NCBI GenBank assembly: GCA_033297075.1 | Contig: MU858091.1 | Span: forward strand, 124,001 to 188,000 | Reading direction: 5' to 3' | DNA: 64,000 bases | Origin: Rhypophila decipiens | Lineage: Eukaryota; Ascomycota; Sordariomycetes; Sordariales; Naviculisporaceae | In this document: piece after piece, positions 22,455-34,025 of the stretch | Position numbering within the stretch: position 1 is the first letter of the stretch | How the letters are laid out: each line of letters begins with the position of its first letter | Position numbers and translations under genes: made by a program | Notes under the pieces: model-generated | Seen by the model: only the letters and a program-made list of their open reading frames with translations | Told to the model about the DNA's origin: nothing | Database searches by the model: none

Positions 22455-24243
22455 GCTCCGGTTTACGGTTTACGGTTTACGGTCTACAACTACGGTCTAC
22501 AACCATGATCAAGCTCGAAACTTGGGTGTGAAGCTGGGATCAAATCCAGACATATACAGGCCCCACGACCCAAAAAGCGCCCATCGCGATCCATTGGTAC
22601 ATATCCATATCAACTGAAGGTATACGCAGATCAGCCGAGGGCGGAAACCGCTATCCACAACGCGGGCAGTTGAGATGCTCGGCAGCTTTTGGGAAAAGAA
22701 CACGGGAGCTGGGCCGCATTGAAACGCTTGTTCTGGGGTTGTGGGTTTGTGGGGAGGTTGTGGAGATTTTGCCAGCGAGTGAAGCCTATCAAACAGTATT
22801 GGTTCGCGTTGATCTCATGGTTGTCCTAGGCATAGCTGAAGCGGTCGAGCTGGCCTGCTTCGCTTTTGTCCGATGGTTATTCACCGGCAGTTTGGTACAC
22901 AATGGTGGATTCACGTCAATGGGACTGGGAACCGGGCCATGAGAGTGCCTCAGCTACGGTACTGCGGCTTGTCAACTCGGCCATAATATGTGGCTTCATC
23001 CATTTTTCCAAAGTTTTTATCACGAAGAATGGTTGCTCCTTTTACGGGGTTGCTTCCGGCTTTTGAGTTTTCCTTTGAGCCTCCCGGGATCCACTTTACG
23101 GGAAGGCCCTAAATATCGGGGCCGAGCCTTGACGTCATGGAGATCGGCATCTATCTGAGGCGGTCAACACTAGCAAACTTCTTTCTGAGTTTTCCAAACT
23201 TGCCACACCTTGGTTTGGGCTTCTTGGAGTCTTGGGTCGCCGGAAGTCTAATAAGGACCCTTATGGGGCCATCCAGAGCAATACCAGATTGCCGACAACC
23301 GCTTGACCGCACATAGCCGATGCCACATGTTCCTGATTGCTGATCTCGGTCTCCGCTGCCAAACAAGGTCTCCAGTCCCTTACTTTCAAGGGTTTCTCTT
23401 GTGTGTAAATATGGATCCCTGATAGCAAGTTGGCTTCCGATTAGCTAGTCAAGCTGATCTGCGCAGCCACGGCCCTGGTATCAACTTTTAGGTTCCGGCC
23501 CGTCTTCGGATCCGGCTCTCATTCTGACCGCTTGACCGGTGGTCGCGGCGGGATTGTTTCCCGACCCTCAGTTCCTCAGTCTTATCTTCATGTTAGTGCT
23601 GGAGAATGTGACGCATTCGTTCACTACAGTCACTGTCTCTTGCCCCCACCTCGTCACAACCCACAACATGAAGACAGAAGGTCCTCTTTCTCTGCCTCTC
23701 TCCTGAGGACCTTGATTCTTTTTCCGGACGACTTTCGGTAAAGTTAGCCCGAGTGCGAGTGGCTTTGGGGAAGTGGGAAAAAGTAACTACTACTGTATGG
23801 GCAGTTATCCACCTAGTGGAGGGAGGATCGACACGGAGTTGTCCACGGTGAAGAGTACACTACACGTGTACTACGTTCGAAGGCATTCGAAGACCCTTGA
23901 GACGCTTCCACCACATGCGATGTTGATGATCTTCCTCGTTCCTGTCAATCCTCGGGTCCCACCGAATACCCACTTGTGAAGACCCTGAAGATGAAGATCA
24001 TCCATCAACCGTTTGCCCGTCGGGCTACCTCGAGTCTATAAAGAAGACACAAAATTCCACCGCTCCTCGACTTCAATTGTTCCCGTGTCAAGCTTCGTTC
24101 TCCTTCACATTATCATTCTATATCGCCTCGTTGAACGGGGCAACTTCCAGAACAAACATCGTTCCTCCCACCACTCCCTTCAACCATAGACTACCAGACC
24201 TCAACCCAAATCCACCCACAGTCCTTCCTGACATCCATCCATC
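22455..24243. other. Intergenic region with a short 3' repeat
   Basis: Immediately after the XRCC2-like stop, 22460-22503 holds a short tandem run based on CGGTTTA followed by two copies of ACGGTCTACAAC. The rest shows no gene; the last ~200 bp are pyrimidine-rich and include the HAD hydrolase promoter and leader. Confidence 0.55.
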
Positions 24244-25693
24244 ATGTCCAGTCTGGCTCCTTCAAGACCGGGCCTGCAACGTCGTCAGATTTCGAGCAGC
24301 AGCTTCGCTGACGCCTTCGAATCCGCGCGGAGCAACCTAGCCAAGTTTGACCACAACTCGGACGATGACGATGATGACATAGTCTCTCCCGGCCTCTCTT
24401 TGGCAGATTCTCTGACCGAGGAGGAGTCGGCCGACACGCCGCCCAGTCCAATCACTCCCGCAACTCATCCAGGCACACCGCGGCTAGATCCCGATGTTGC
24501 CGATGATTTTGCCTTTGCTTTCGACATTGATGGCGTGCTCATTCGCGGTGGTCAGCCCATCCCGGAAGCCATCGAGGCCATGAAAGTTCTCAACGGGGAA
24601 AACGAATTCGGCATTAGCGTGTAAGTCTCGAATCGCATCTACTCATTCGTATATAAGCTAACAGTTCCAATCCAGACCATACATCTTCCTCACCAACGGC
24701 GGCGGCAAGTTTGAGACGGAGAGGTGCAGAGACCTCTCCCGACAGCTCGAGATCGAAGTCTCGCCCGGACAGTTCATCTGCGGCCATACTCCCATGAAGC
24801 AGTATGCGTCCCATTACAACAACGTATTGGTCGTCGGCGGCGAGGGCGAGAAGTGTCGCAATGTGGCCGAGAGCTACGGCTTCCGGAACGTCATCACACC
24901 TGGTGATATTCTCAAAGCCAACGCGGCCACAGCCCCATTTCGCAAACTGACCGACTCGGAGCTCAACAGCTCTCGTGATCTTCTGGAAGGGGGGACAAAG
25001 AAGCTGAGCGACATCGTCATCGATGCCGTCTTTGTGTTTGCCGACTCGCGAGACTGGGCTTCGGACCTGCAGATCATCCTCGATATCGCCCAGAGCAAAG
25101 GTGGCCGTCTCGAGACCCGCTCCGAGACTTTTGAAGAAGGTCCGCCCATCTACTTCAGTCACAGCGATGTCTTGTGGTCGGCTGCGCATGAGCACGTACG
25201 GCTCGGCATGGGCGCTCTGCGCAGGATCGTCGAGACCGTCTTTGCAGAAACCTCGGGCGGGAAACAGCTCAAGACGCATGCATTTGGAAAGCCCCAGCTC
25301 TCGACTTTCCAGTTTGCCACCCGTCTGCTTCAGCAATGGAGAGCTGAGCACCACGGCCTGGTGGAGAGCGCGCCTCCCAGGACAGTCTACTTTGTTGGCG
25401 ATACGCCCGAGTCGGACATCTGTGGCACGAATCTCATGGACGAGAAGACTCGTGATTCCGAGTGGTACAGCATCTTGGTCAAGACGGGTGTCTACCAAGA
25501 GGGCACGGTGCCCAAGCACATGCCTCGCAAGCTGGTTGGGAATGTTCTCGATGCGGTCAACCACGGCATCCAGAGGGAGATGGCCCGGCGGTCAGTTAGC
25601 GGGGTCAAGAAGGCCGTCATGGTGGATTCCATGAATATTCCACCCATGATGAAGTTGGATATTGATGACCCTGAAGATCTTGTTGCCTTGTAA
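24244..25693 (+). CDS. HAD-superfamily hydrolase, CECR5 type
   Basis: Two exons (24244-24620, 24676-25693) give 464 aa. HAD motif I is FDIDGVLIRGG with nucleophile Asp94 and Asp96. Motif II is FLTNGGG, just after the splice, and the metal-binding motif IV is GDTPESD. A large cap domain lies between motifs II and IV, as in subfamily IIA. The ~85-residue N-terminal extension is rich in Ser and has a run of Asp (SDDDDDD), with no clear presequence. Eukaryotic CECR5/HDHD5 relatives are usually mitochondrial and of unknown substrate; phosphatase activity is inferred only. Confidence 0.9.
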
Positions 25694-26706
25694 CTGTGCT
25701 GGTTTACCATGTTATCTCTTGGCTTTAGGCGCTTTGGCTTGTTTTCTTTTTTTTTTTTTTTTTTTTGCTTGGCTTTTGCTTTCTTTTTTCGTCGTCTCCA
25801 AAAGAGACCATGCAGCGCGCGCTTGATACCACATCCGCGGGCGCCTTGTCACATGGTTCGTTATACTTGTTAAGTAGAGCCAAGATTTCCTGATCTCCTT
25901 TGTTATGCCTTATGGGCTTGGAATGTGTTTCCTTGGGCGTACGGAATAGACGCGGTAGAGTGGACATCATGTTGGAGTGCTTAGATTTTATTTATGGATG
26001 GAGACTGCTTACATATGATGATATTGATATGAACCCGTCGAATGGGTGCTCGTTTTAATACAGCCGCCTATATCATGTACCAGCCACAGCATCATTGCCG
26101 AATCGTCATGACTCGGTTGATGATGATTATTTCGACGCCGGGCAGGGAAAGAATGAAACCATACATACGGCCTGGGTTACCAAATAGGTAATACCCAAAC
26201 ATGCTAACTGACTTGGAGTTCTATTGATAGTATTTCCGGGATCACGACTTTTGACTCAGCATGCCGGAGAAAGAGGCTTGGGCAACGTCCCGTTGCACGA
26301 CGTCGTTGCACGCATACCGCTCTTCCTCTCTGGCCTGGAAACAGTAGCACATAAACCGGAATCGTGCGTGGTAATTGAGACGTTCGGAGGGGGGTCTGAA
26401 TATGTGTGCCTGCCTGCCTATCTAGGTCTGTCACACCTGACCCCAAATTTCGACCTGGATATAGATGACCAAAGTTGAGGTCATCAGACTTGTACTCCAT
26501 ATTAACTGAGGTTGTATCGAGTTGGAGGCATGATGCAGGAATTGCAGATGCAGCATCACATGAAGCTCTTTTCTTTGTTTATTGTCTCACAGAAACTCAT
26601 AAAGTCCATGTATAAGTCGTTCTTCCCTGCACCTTTCGACATCTCTGACTTGTTAGCCCATCTGAATTCATCTTTGTCAACTTCTTGCAACCTGCCACTG
26701 GCAAAA
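25694..26706. other. Intergenic with a 20-T homopolymer
   Basis: The HAD gene 3' flank carries T20 at 25747-25766, likely length-unstable. The remainder is the upstream region of the GH125 gene; the GH125 frame stays open upstream to 26512 but lacks conserved sequence before 26707. Confidence 0.55.
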
Positions 26707-28384
26707 ATGAACAACATCTCTCTACTCATTGCCTTGGGCGTCTTGGCCAACTCCCAGTCAACATCATGTCCCGATTATCTTGCCTACTCACAGCAACGGA
26801 ACGCCCCATTCTCATCAGGGAAATACTCGCTCCCCTATCAACGACCGGCCCCGGCCTGCCGAACTTTCAACTCGCCTTCCATAGAGTCCACCATCCACAA
26901 CATGTCGTCAGTAATATCTGACCCAGATTTATACCGCCTCTTCGAAAACACACTCCCCAACACACTCGACACAGCCATAAAATGGCATGGCGTCTCTGCA
27001 ACCGATTCCGCCCAAGAACTCACCTTCATCATAACAGGCGACATCAACGCCATGTGGCTTCGCGACAGTTCAAACCAACTCCTGTCCTACCTGCCCTTCC
27101 TTCAGCCCGACGACTCCAAAGCCAGCCTGGCAAGTCTCTACCGCGGCGTGATAAACCTCCAAGCGAGGTACCTCCTCACTTCGCCCTATTGCAATTCCTT
27201 TCAGCCTCCTCCAGAATCTGGCCTCCCTCCATCCAACAATTCCGCAGCTGTATCGGATACCGTTACCCCAGCATACTCGCCCGCACAAATATTCGAATGT
27301 AAATACGAAATCGACAGTCTCGCCTCCTTCTTACAAGTCTCGTCGGCATATCACTCGGCTACAAAGGATACAGACTTCTTCAAACGATACCAGTGGGTCG
27401 ATGCCCTGAAGACGGTAATCTCGACGGCCAAGTCAATGACCACGCCCACGTACGACGCTCAAGGACGGGTGCTAGACTCGCCGTACAAGTTCACGCGACA
27501 GACCACCCGCACGACAGAGACATTGGCTAACGATGGACTGGGTCATCCCGTGGCGAGGGATACCGGCTTGGTGAGAAGCGCCTTTCGGCCGAGCGATGAT
27601 AGTTGTTCTTTGCAGTTGTTTATCCCGGGAAATATGATGTTTGCTTCCTATTTGGGTCCTGTGATGGGGATTCTGAAGACCATTGGCGGGCATGACGATT
27701 TTGTCAAAGAGATTGCAGACCTTGAGGGCAGCGTAAGGAAGGGCATTGAGAACTTTGGGGTTGCAAAGGTTCCCAAGTTGACATCCAATTCAAGTTCCTC
27801 TACTCTTGACAGGCAAACAGAAACAGAAGAGATCTACGCCTACGAGGTGGACGGCTACGGCTCAGCAATAATCATGGACGACGCCAACATTCCCTCGCTC
27901 CTGGCCGCCCCTTTATTCGGATATATGGATCGCAACGACGAAAAGTACCTCGGCACGAGGAGACATATACTTTCCAACACCAACAGTAACAGTGGAGGTG
28001 GGAATCCATATTTCATGGCCGGCCCGGTACTTTCTGCAGTGGGAGGACCGCACGCCGGACCGGGAATGGCCTGGCCTATGGCGTCCATTGTTCGGATCCT
28101 CACGTCTGATGATGACGACGAGATTTTGGGCCAGTTGAGACAGATTCTGGCGAGTACGGATGGGAAAGGGCTGATTCATGAGAGCGTGAATAGCTGGGAC
28201 GAGAAGAGCTGGACTAGGCCTTGGTGAGTCTTGGTTTCTTTTCTGACTTTCTTCATACCAAAGGAGAATCCATTGCTGACGAGAATGTGAGAGTAGGTTC
28301 TCTTGGGCAAATGGCCTCTTTGGGCAGATGATCCTTGACTTGGCCGATAGAAAGCCTCATATTTTGAAGCAGAGCTTTCAATGA
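26707..28384 (+). CDS. Secreted GH125 exo-alpha-1,6-mannosidase
   Basis: Exons 26707-28223 and 28297-28384 give 534 aa. Start [19 protein letters not shown] is a signal peptide, which is why this ATG is preferred to one 65 codons upstream. GH125 (formerly DUF1237) signatures are [20 protein letters not shown] near residue 118, [54 protein letters not shown] and the C-terminal [12 protein letters not shown] from exon 2. The family hydrolyses non-reducing alpha-1,6-mannose without metal. Likely substrates outside the cell are mannoprotein or cell-wall mannan. Several N-x-S/T sites are present. Confidence 0.92.
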
Positions 28385-29908
28385 GATTGGTATAGGGATC
28401 CGCGGACGTTGTCAAAGGAAGCCAACTTTGTTACGGATAGAAGACCACATAACCCGTACGGATACATCCGCCGTTACATGATGTCTGACAGAATTCCGGG
28501 GAACCCTAACCCGTACCGAGAACACAGAGGCCCATGCATCAACCAGGGTCTGGTGCTGTCAGAAGTTCTGACCATGTGGAAATTGCAGGAACACTCTCAC
28601 CGTGATAGCGACGCTGTGAGCCCGGACTCCAAGTCACTCAGCCCAACGCCCCAGCCAGAATCAGGGACTGAGCCGCTGCCTCACGTCCATGTCAGCTTGT
28701 CATTTTGTTGGTGCCCAGGGCCCCAGACAGTGCAGTGCAACTCGTGTAGTGTTGTTATTACAAAGATTTGTGAGTTGTCAGTTATCATCACAAATGACAA
28801 AAAATGAACCAACATCGAGAAGTCAGCGTGTGATTGTGGCGGCCAACTTTCCGAGTGCAATTCCCAGGAAAAACCGACGAGCCAGGAGACACGAAATGAC
28901 GGAAACGTGGCCAAAGATGTCTCGAGTCTGGTTCGGTAGGCAGGCCGACAATGATTTGGACTTGAGGATCTACGGTCGTGGGCTTGAGGAAACAAGATGA
29001 TGGATTTCTGGTGCCTGAGGAGCAGTTGAAGTTCCACGCTCAGGGCAGTCCCGAAATATTGGCACGCGGCGAGACTAGTGATCCACCATCCTCGTGGCTC
29101 TGAGACCAGTCTAACCCCAGTCAGCCATCGTCCCGAATCATCACCGCTTGGCCGAGTAAATATTGACTTTTACCCACTCCTTTTTACATGACCGCTTTCT
29201 TTGCAAATTCATGCAACTCTTATCAATCGTCTGAATTCACTCATTATCATCACTGCTTGAAGCTATTATGTATCCATTGATCTCCTTTCCCCTCTCTTGC
29301 TTGACTTTAGTGTTAAGACGTTGAGGTTACATGGTAGGCGTCCATCAAATCTTAAACTCCCCCAGTGAGCGTCTGTGCCCGCCCCCAAATGGGCCACCTC
29401 GCCGCAAACGTCAAAGGGCCAGGGCGTCGAGCGGCGCTGTTTCCCGGGCAGGGGTCGCCCATCACCCCCTGATGCCACATGCGAGCCAAGCACGCTGCAC
29501 GCCGCGATACCGGAGAGGGAAAGGCTTCAGCACAGCTTGGGAAAGACAAGAAACAGTTGGCATGCTTGGTGCAGTGGTGGGGGTTTAGGGGCGTGCCCTG
29601 TCATTCCCTACCCCAGGTTGACTTCTTCCTTTTCTTGCTCTGCTTCTCCTTCATCCTCGCCGTTGGTTGTTTTGTTGCTCGCATTGAGGCGTGGAGACAG
29701 TCACTCTTTTTGTTGTTATTTGGTCACTCGTTTTTGCCAACATACACTCGTTTGAAAGGAACCATTGGATATGGATGAGTAAAGGAAAGACGCGAAACAA
29801 CCGACGACAAGCCGATTGAGCCCCCGATGACACTCGACCTCACATCATCTCGTCGCGGTTTGTGTGGTGGATTCTAATAGTAATACGGACGCAGGATATC
29901 TCTACAGG
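28385..29908. other. Intergenic, no gene seen
   Basis: About 1.5 kb, pyrimidine-rich near its 3' end. It should hold the promoter, and possibly an unlocated first exon, of the Gly/Pro-rich gene downstream. Confidence 0.4.
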
Positions 29909-31939
29909 ATGCGTCTACCAGTAATGTCGTCCTGGCTGGGCAGCAGACAGTTTTTCCCTTTCCCTGGAGGTCCGCCGCCGCCGCCACCACCACCACCAGG
30001 AGGAGGAGGAGGGGGTTGGAATCCATGGAATCCGCCATGGTGGGGAAACCCTGGGAGTCCAGGTAATGGACCTCCCGGATTCCCAGGAGGCGGCGGCGGC
30101 GGAGGAGGTGGTGGAGGAGAACAGCCGCCAAAGACTACAACGACTCCAAGGCCGACGCCAACAAAGCAGGAACCACAGCCGGACCCTCCCAAGACCACAG
30201 CAAAACCAGCGGAGCCGCCGAAGACTACGCCTCAGCCGGTACCGGCACCAGAACCGACCAAGAATAACCCGCCGGCAAATCAGTATACCAAACCGAACCA
30301 GGACCCTGCACCGGCCGCGCCAACTACAGACAGGGGCTCACCTGGTGGCAATGGAGGAGGAGGAGGAGGCAGCCCAACGACGGCGAAAGGGGGAGACGTG
30401 CCAACCGGAGTCCCGAACCCTGTCCCTGGGGACTCTGGCAATGGAGAGAACTCGCCTGGCTCAGGGGACGGAGGAAACGGCAAAAATGACGGAGGCTTTG
30501 TGACGCAACCTCCGGGTGAGTTCCCAGGATCTCCAGCACCGACAAACGACCCAAACAACCCATATCCAGGCAACAACTGGGAATGGAACTCGCAGGGTCC
30601 AGATGGCGGAGGAGGAGGAGGAGGATCTGGTGGCACGGCTGTAGGACCTGGCTTCGGCCCGCAACCAACAGGAGGACCGGGCTCTTCCGGACCAGGAGGA
30701 ACAGTTGGAGCAGGTACCGGCAGTGATGGTAACGGCTCTGGAAATTCCGACGACAATGGTGGTGGATTGGGAGCCGGAGCTATTGCAGGCATAGTCATTG
30801 GACTCTTGCTCTTTCTGGCCCTTCTTCTCTTGCTGTTCTTGCTACGCAAAACGGCCTTTGTTCAGCGCATTCTCCGGCCCTTTGGACTCGCACAGTCACC
30901 TTATGGACCCGAGGCTAAAGGAGCGGGTCCTGACGGGATGGGCAACTCGCTGCTTGCTGCTGGTAACGAAGAAGCAGGAGCAGCTGCTATTTCAGGGACA
31001 GGGGCAGGTGCAGTAGCAGTAGCAGCGACAACAGCAGCTGCAGCCGGAGGAGGAGCAGCAGCGCGTCCGACCCAACCACCCACCGCTTCCTCCATGCAAC
31101 AGGTTCGCTCTCCCAATCCCATAATCCCGGGAGGCGCATCTTCAGCAGCAGCAGTAGCCGCTCCAGGCTCGATGCCCTCCACACATATCGCCGCCCTCCT
31201 CAGCCCGCCTCCGCCGGCCACGATCCGTCGAAAGCCAGCGCCTTCTCCAGCCCCACCCCCACCGCCTTATTCCGCCTCCGCAGCGTACCACGCCAGCATA
31301 GCCAATCCCGGAGTAGCCCGGCAAGCAAGCAAACACTCCGTCTCAACCGTGGGTTCAACCTCGGCCAACATGGCACCACAACCAGTCTCCCCCATCACCG
31401 AATCACCTCCCGCTTCCCGCGGAAATAGCATCCTCGTCCCGCGCGTGAATCCCATCCCACCGCCCATGGCAATGGGTCGTCAGAGCACGAGCAGTCGACA
31501 CGTCAGCCATCGGTCCTTGGGAGGTTACAGCGCATACAGCGAGGTCAGCGCGATGAGTGCTGCCGATAGTCTGGTATCTCCTTCTGCCATTCCGTGGCCG
31601 ATGCCGCCTGGCACGCCGCCTTTGACGCCCCCCGAGGGGAATGGACAAGGACAAGGACAGCAGCAAGGTCATGGAGAGAGACAGAGTTGCTTTGGGGACA
31701 TTGTTATTGGGACTCATATCGCGACACAGGCCGTTGGAGGTGGAGCAAGAGCAGGAGCTGGTTATGGACATGTCCATGGAAAAGCAAGTGCAAGTTACAG
31801 CAACGTCAGCGTCAGTGCTGCAAGCGTGGCCACGACCACGACTGCGCAAAAAGCCCAGCTGATCAATTTCCAGACGACGGGGAGGACCGTGGTGAGGATC
31901 AGCAATCCGTACCCGTCGAGGAGGAATTCGGGATATTAG
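29909..31939 (+). CDS. Low-complexity Gly/Pro/Thr-rich single-pass membrane protein
   Basis: 676 aa from the first ATG (MRLPVMSSWLG). The ~280-residue N-terminal part is built from Pro runs (nine in a row), Gly runs (up to nine), Trp-Asn-Pro patches and Pro/Lys/Thr spacers. A TM helix follows a GGGLGAGA linker (AIAGIVIGLLLFLALLLLLF) and a basic LRKTAFVQRILR. The C-terminal half is rich in Ala, Ser and Pro. The topology fits a surface or wall-associated sensor-like protein, but no known ectodomain is present and no signal peptide is seen at this start. An upstream exon supplying one is likely: AG acceptors precede the ATG (for example CTCTACAG at about 29907). Function unknown. Confidence 0.6.
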   Translation: MRLPVMSSWLGSRQFFPFPGGPPPPPPPPPGGGGGGWNPWNPPWWGNPGSPGNGPPGFPGGGGGGGGGGGEQPPKTTTTPRPTPTKQEPQPDPPKTTAKPAEPPKTTPQPVPAPEPTKNNPPANQYTKPNQDPAPAAPTTDRGSPGGNGGGGGGSPTTAKGGDVPTGVPNPVPGDSGNGENSPGSGDGGNGKNDGGFVTQPPGEFPGSPAPTNDPNNPYPGNNWEWNSQGPDGGGGGGGSGGTAVGPGFGPQPTGGPGSSGPGGTVGAGTGSDGNGSGNSDDNGGGLGAGAIAGIVIGLLLFLALLLLLFLLRKTAFVQRILRPFGLAQSPYGPEAKGAGPDGMGNSLLAAGNEEAGAAAISGTGAGAVAVAATTAAAAGGGAAARPTQPPTASSMQQVRSPNPIIPGGASSAAAVAAPGSMPSTHIAALLSPPPPATIRRKPAPSPAPPPPPYSASAAYHASIANPGVARQASKHSVSTVGSTSANMAPQPVSPITESPPASRGNSILVPRVNPIPPPMAMGRQSTSSRHVSHRSLGGYSAYSEVSAMSAADSLVSPSAIPWPMPPGTPPLTPPEGNGQGQGQQQGHGERQSCFGDIVIGTHIATQAVGGGARAGAGYGHVHGKASASYSNVSVSAASVATTTTAQKAQLINFQTTGRTVVRISNPYPSRRNSGY

Positions 31940-34025
31940 GAAATTGATGTCCATGTATGAAGGCATGAAACCGCATTGTTGTCTTTCTTCTTTTGACGCA
32001 GTATGCTCATGCTCATGTTATTACCGAGTAACGGCCTACTTCCTTATCCAAGACGATGTTTTGATCCTTTGTTTTCTTATCATACCCCCATCATCTTCCA
32101 CACGTTCCTGTTTTGTTTACCTTCAAGCTTCACAGTTCCATCACACATGCCCTATCCTTGTCTCTCTTTTTTGCCCCTTCCAATTCTCTGTTCTTTTTCT
32201 CGGGGGATGTTATGATGCCACGGATAGGTCCACGTTCATCAGAGCAGAACGGCCGAATGTCAGCATTTCTCATTGAGGTGTCAAAGTTGATCAGTTGTTC
32301 GAATTGCATGAGCGAGCGAGCGAGTACTGCATTGAATGGAGGGGACGAGTCACATACATGTATCAGCGGCGTGTATTTTACAAGGAAAAAGGGGCAGTTT
32401 GTACGAAGGCAGTTGGGAGGGCGGACGGCAAGTCGTATTCAGGCCATCGCATGTACGTTACCATACACTGGCACCCTGACGTTCGAGTCAAGGTAGTAAA
32501 GATAAAAATACCTAGGTAATGTATCAATCACTATCGTATCTTGTCAACTATTTATCTCTCTGTTCAGTAAGATGCAGTGAACTGGAAGATACAGGTACCA
32601 GTTCCAGTGTTCCCATACTGATGTGGAATCACTGGGATTCTCGGGCTTCTAGAACTTCCAAGTCCGATATTTCGCTTCTTGCCATGTGCTGCTTACATGG
32701 TCTTTGGAATCTTTGGCGGCGGGACTCTGGGCTCAAGAGAAATAGACTGCCGAGTGCCGACAAAAGAGCGGGCAGCACAACGGTCAATGGCTGCAGTCCA
32801 TTGAAGCTTTATGGCGCCTGCAAAGGGCCCTGTAGAGTGGGCCACTGAAGACGGGAAGAGCCCTGCAGGATTGGTCGAGACCGCGGGAGAGGGCCAAGTT
32901 TCCCTGCATGGATCTGGTCTTGGCGGCCCCCCTTTTCCACTGTCAACAATCTCGGTATCTCTTGGAAGATCTGGACAAGTCTCGACCATGAACTTAGATC
33001 AACTTGAAGAGCAGATATCAAGTTGTCTTTCTATTATTGTTTTTATCGACTCTGAACTTCTAAATATTACGACCCAAACAGACACAGATGCAGTAAGATG
33101 GAACACCTGTCGGCTAGGACATCCCTTGAGGAAGGTGTCACAAGATTGGGACATGGAGACGACGTATATATCTCTTCGGAACTTTCCTGCGGTCCAGCTA
33201 TCTCCATTGGTCGACTGCAAACTCCCGAAGTGGCTTATCCTGGGTATTTATGTGGTGTACATACAGCCTAGAATTGAACCAACGGCTTTCTGTCCGTCGG
33301 GACATGGAAGCATGTTTGCTCGTTGGTTCACATGATGTAGTAGTAGGAGCAGTACCACCACCACACCACCACCACAGGTGTTGGGATTGGGTCTCTGGCG
33401 GTGAGACAGGTCGGTGATTATGATGACGCACTGAATCCGAGCAGCCTGATCGACAGGCAAGCTGAATGTCGGTATCCGTGCTGTCTAAGAAGCTTAGAAT
33501 TATCCCCATCCGTGAACCACATCGGGGGAGATAAAAACCAAAAGTCACAAACTGCACGACAGGCCGTACATGCGGTACGGCCAGATACGACGACTGGAGA
33601 CATCGGTTTGCTGCCGGATCCATGTCCGACCAGGCCCTGGGCTGCAGATTTACGACGTATCCAAGCTGCCTGTGCTCCCAGTATTGGCTGCTACCGTTAC
33701 GCTTCTGGACCTAAAATCTCTCGTATGCAGCATGCCGTGAGATGTGCATGTGGAATATGAACACAACAACCGGAGGACAAAGATGCAGTTGGATCATGGA
33801 CTTCAAGTTGGCATTATTAAACCCCGAGCTGATAAGAAGGACAGACCCTGATAAGAGCAAGATGGGATGAGGTTTTCATCTCATATTGGTGACCCCTCGC
33901 TCTCACTTGTTTGGCTCATCTCCCGTTTTTCAGGCCCCTAGGTTCAAGGTCGGTTGAGCTTCCAGTCCTTTACCTCGCAACACGGAAAATCTCATCAACG
34001 ACTCACTCCCCCAAAAAGCCTCAAA
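31940..34025. other. Intergenic, about 2.1 kb, no gene seen
   Basis: ORFs are short and without recognisable content. A CCA/CAC-rich microsatellite-like run sits at about 33354-33376. Confidence 0.45.

Noticed and set aside
24614..25564. 316-codon minus-strand ORF
   Set aside because: Antisense of the HAD hydrolase exon 2, which has clear catalytic motifs on the plus strand.
30280..30849. 189-codon minus-strand Pro-rich ORF
   Set aside because: Shadow of the Gly/Pro-rich plus-strand gene; complementary GGN/CCN triplets keep several frames open.
33354..33376. CRISPR-like or functional repeat
   Set aside because: Only a simple CCA/CAC microsatellite; CRISPR arrays are not expected in a fungal nuclear genome.
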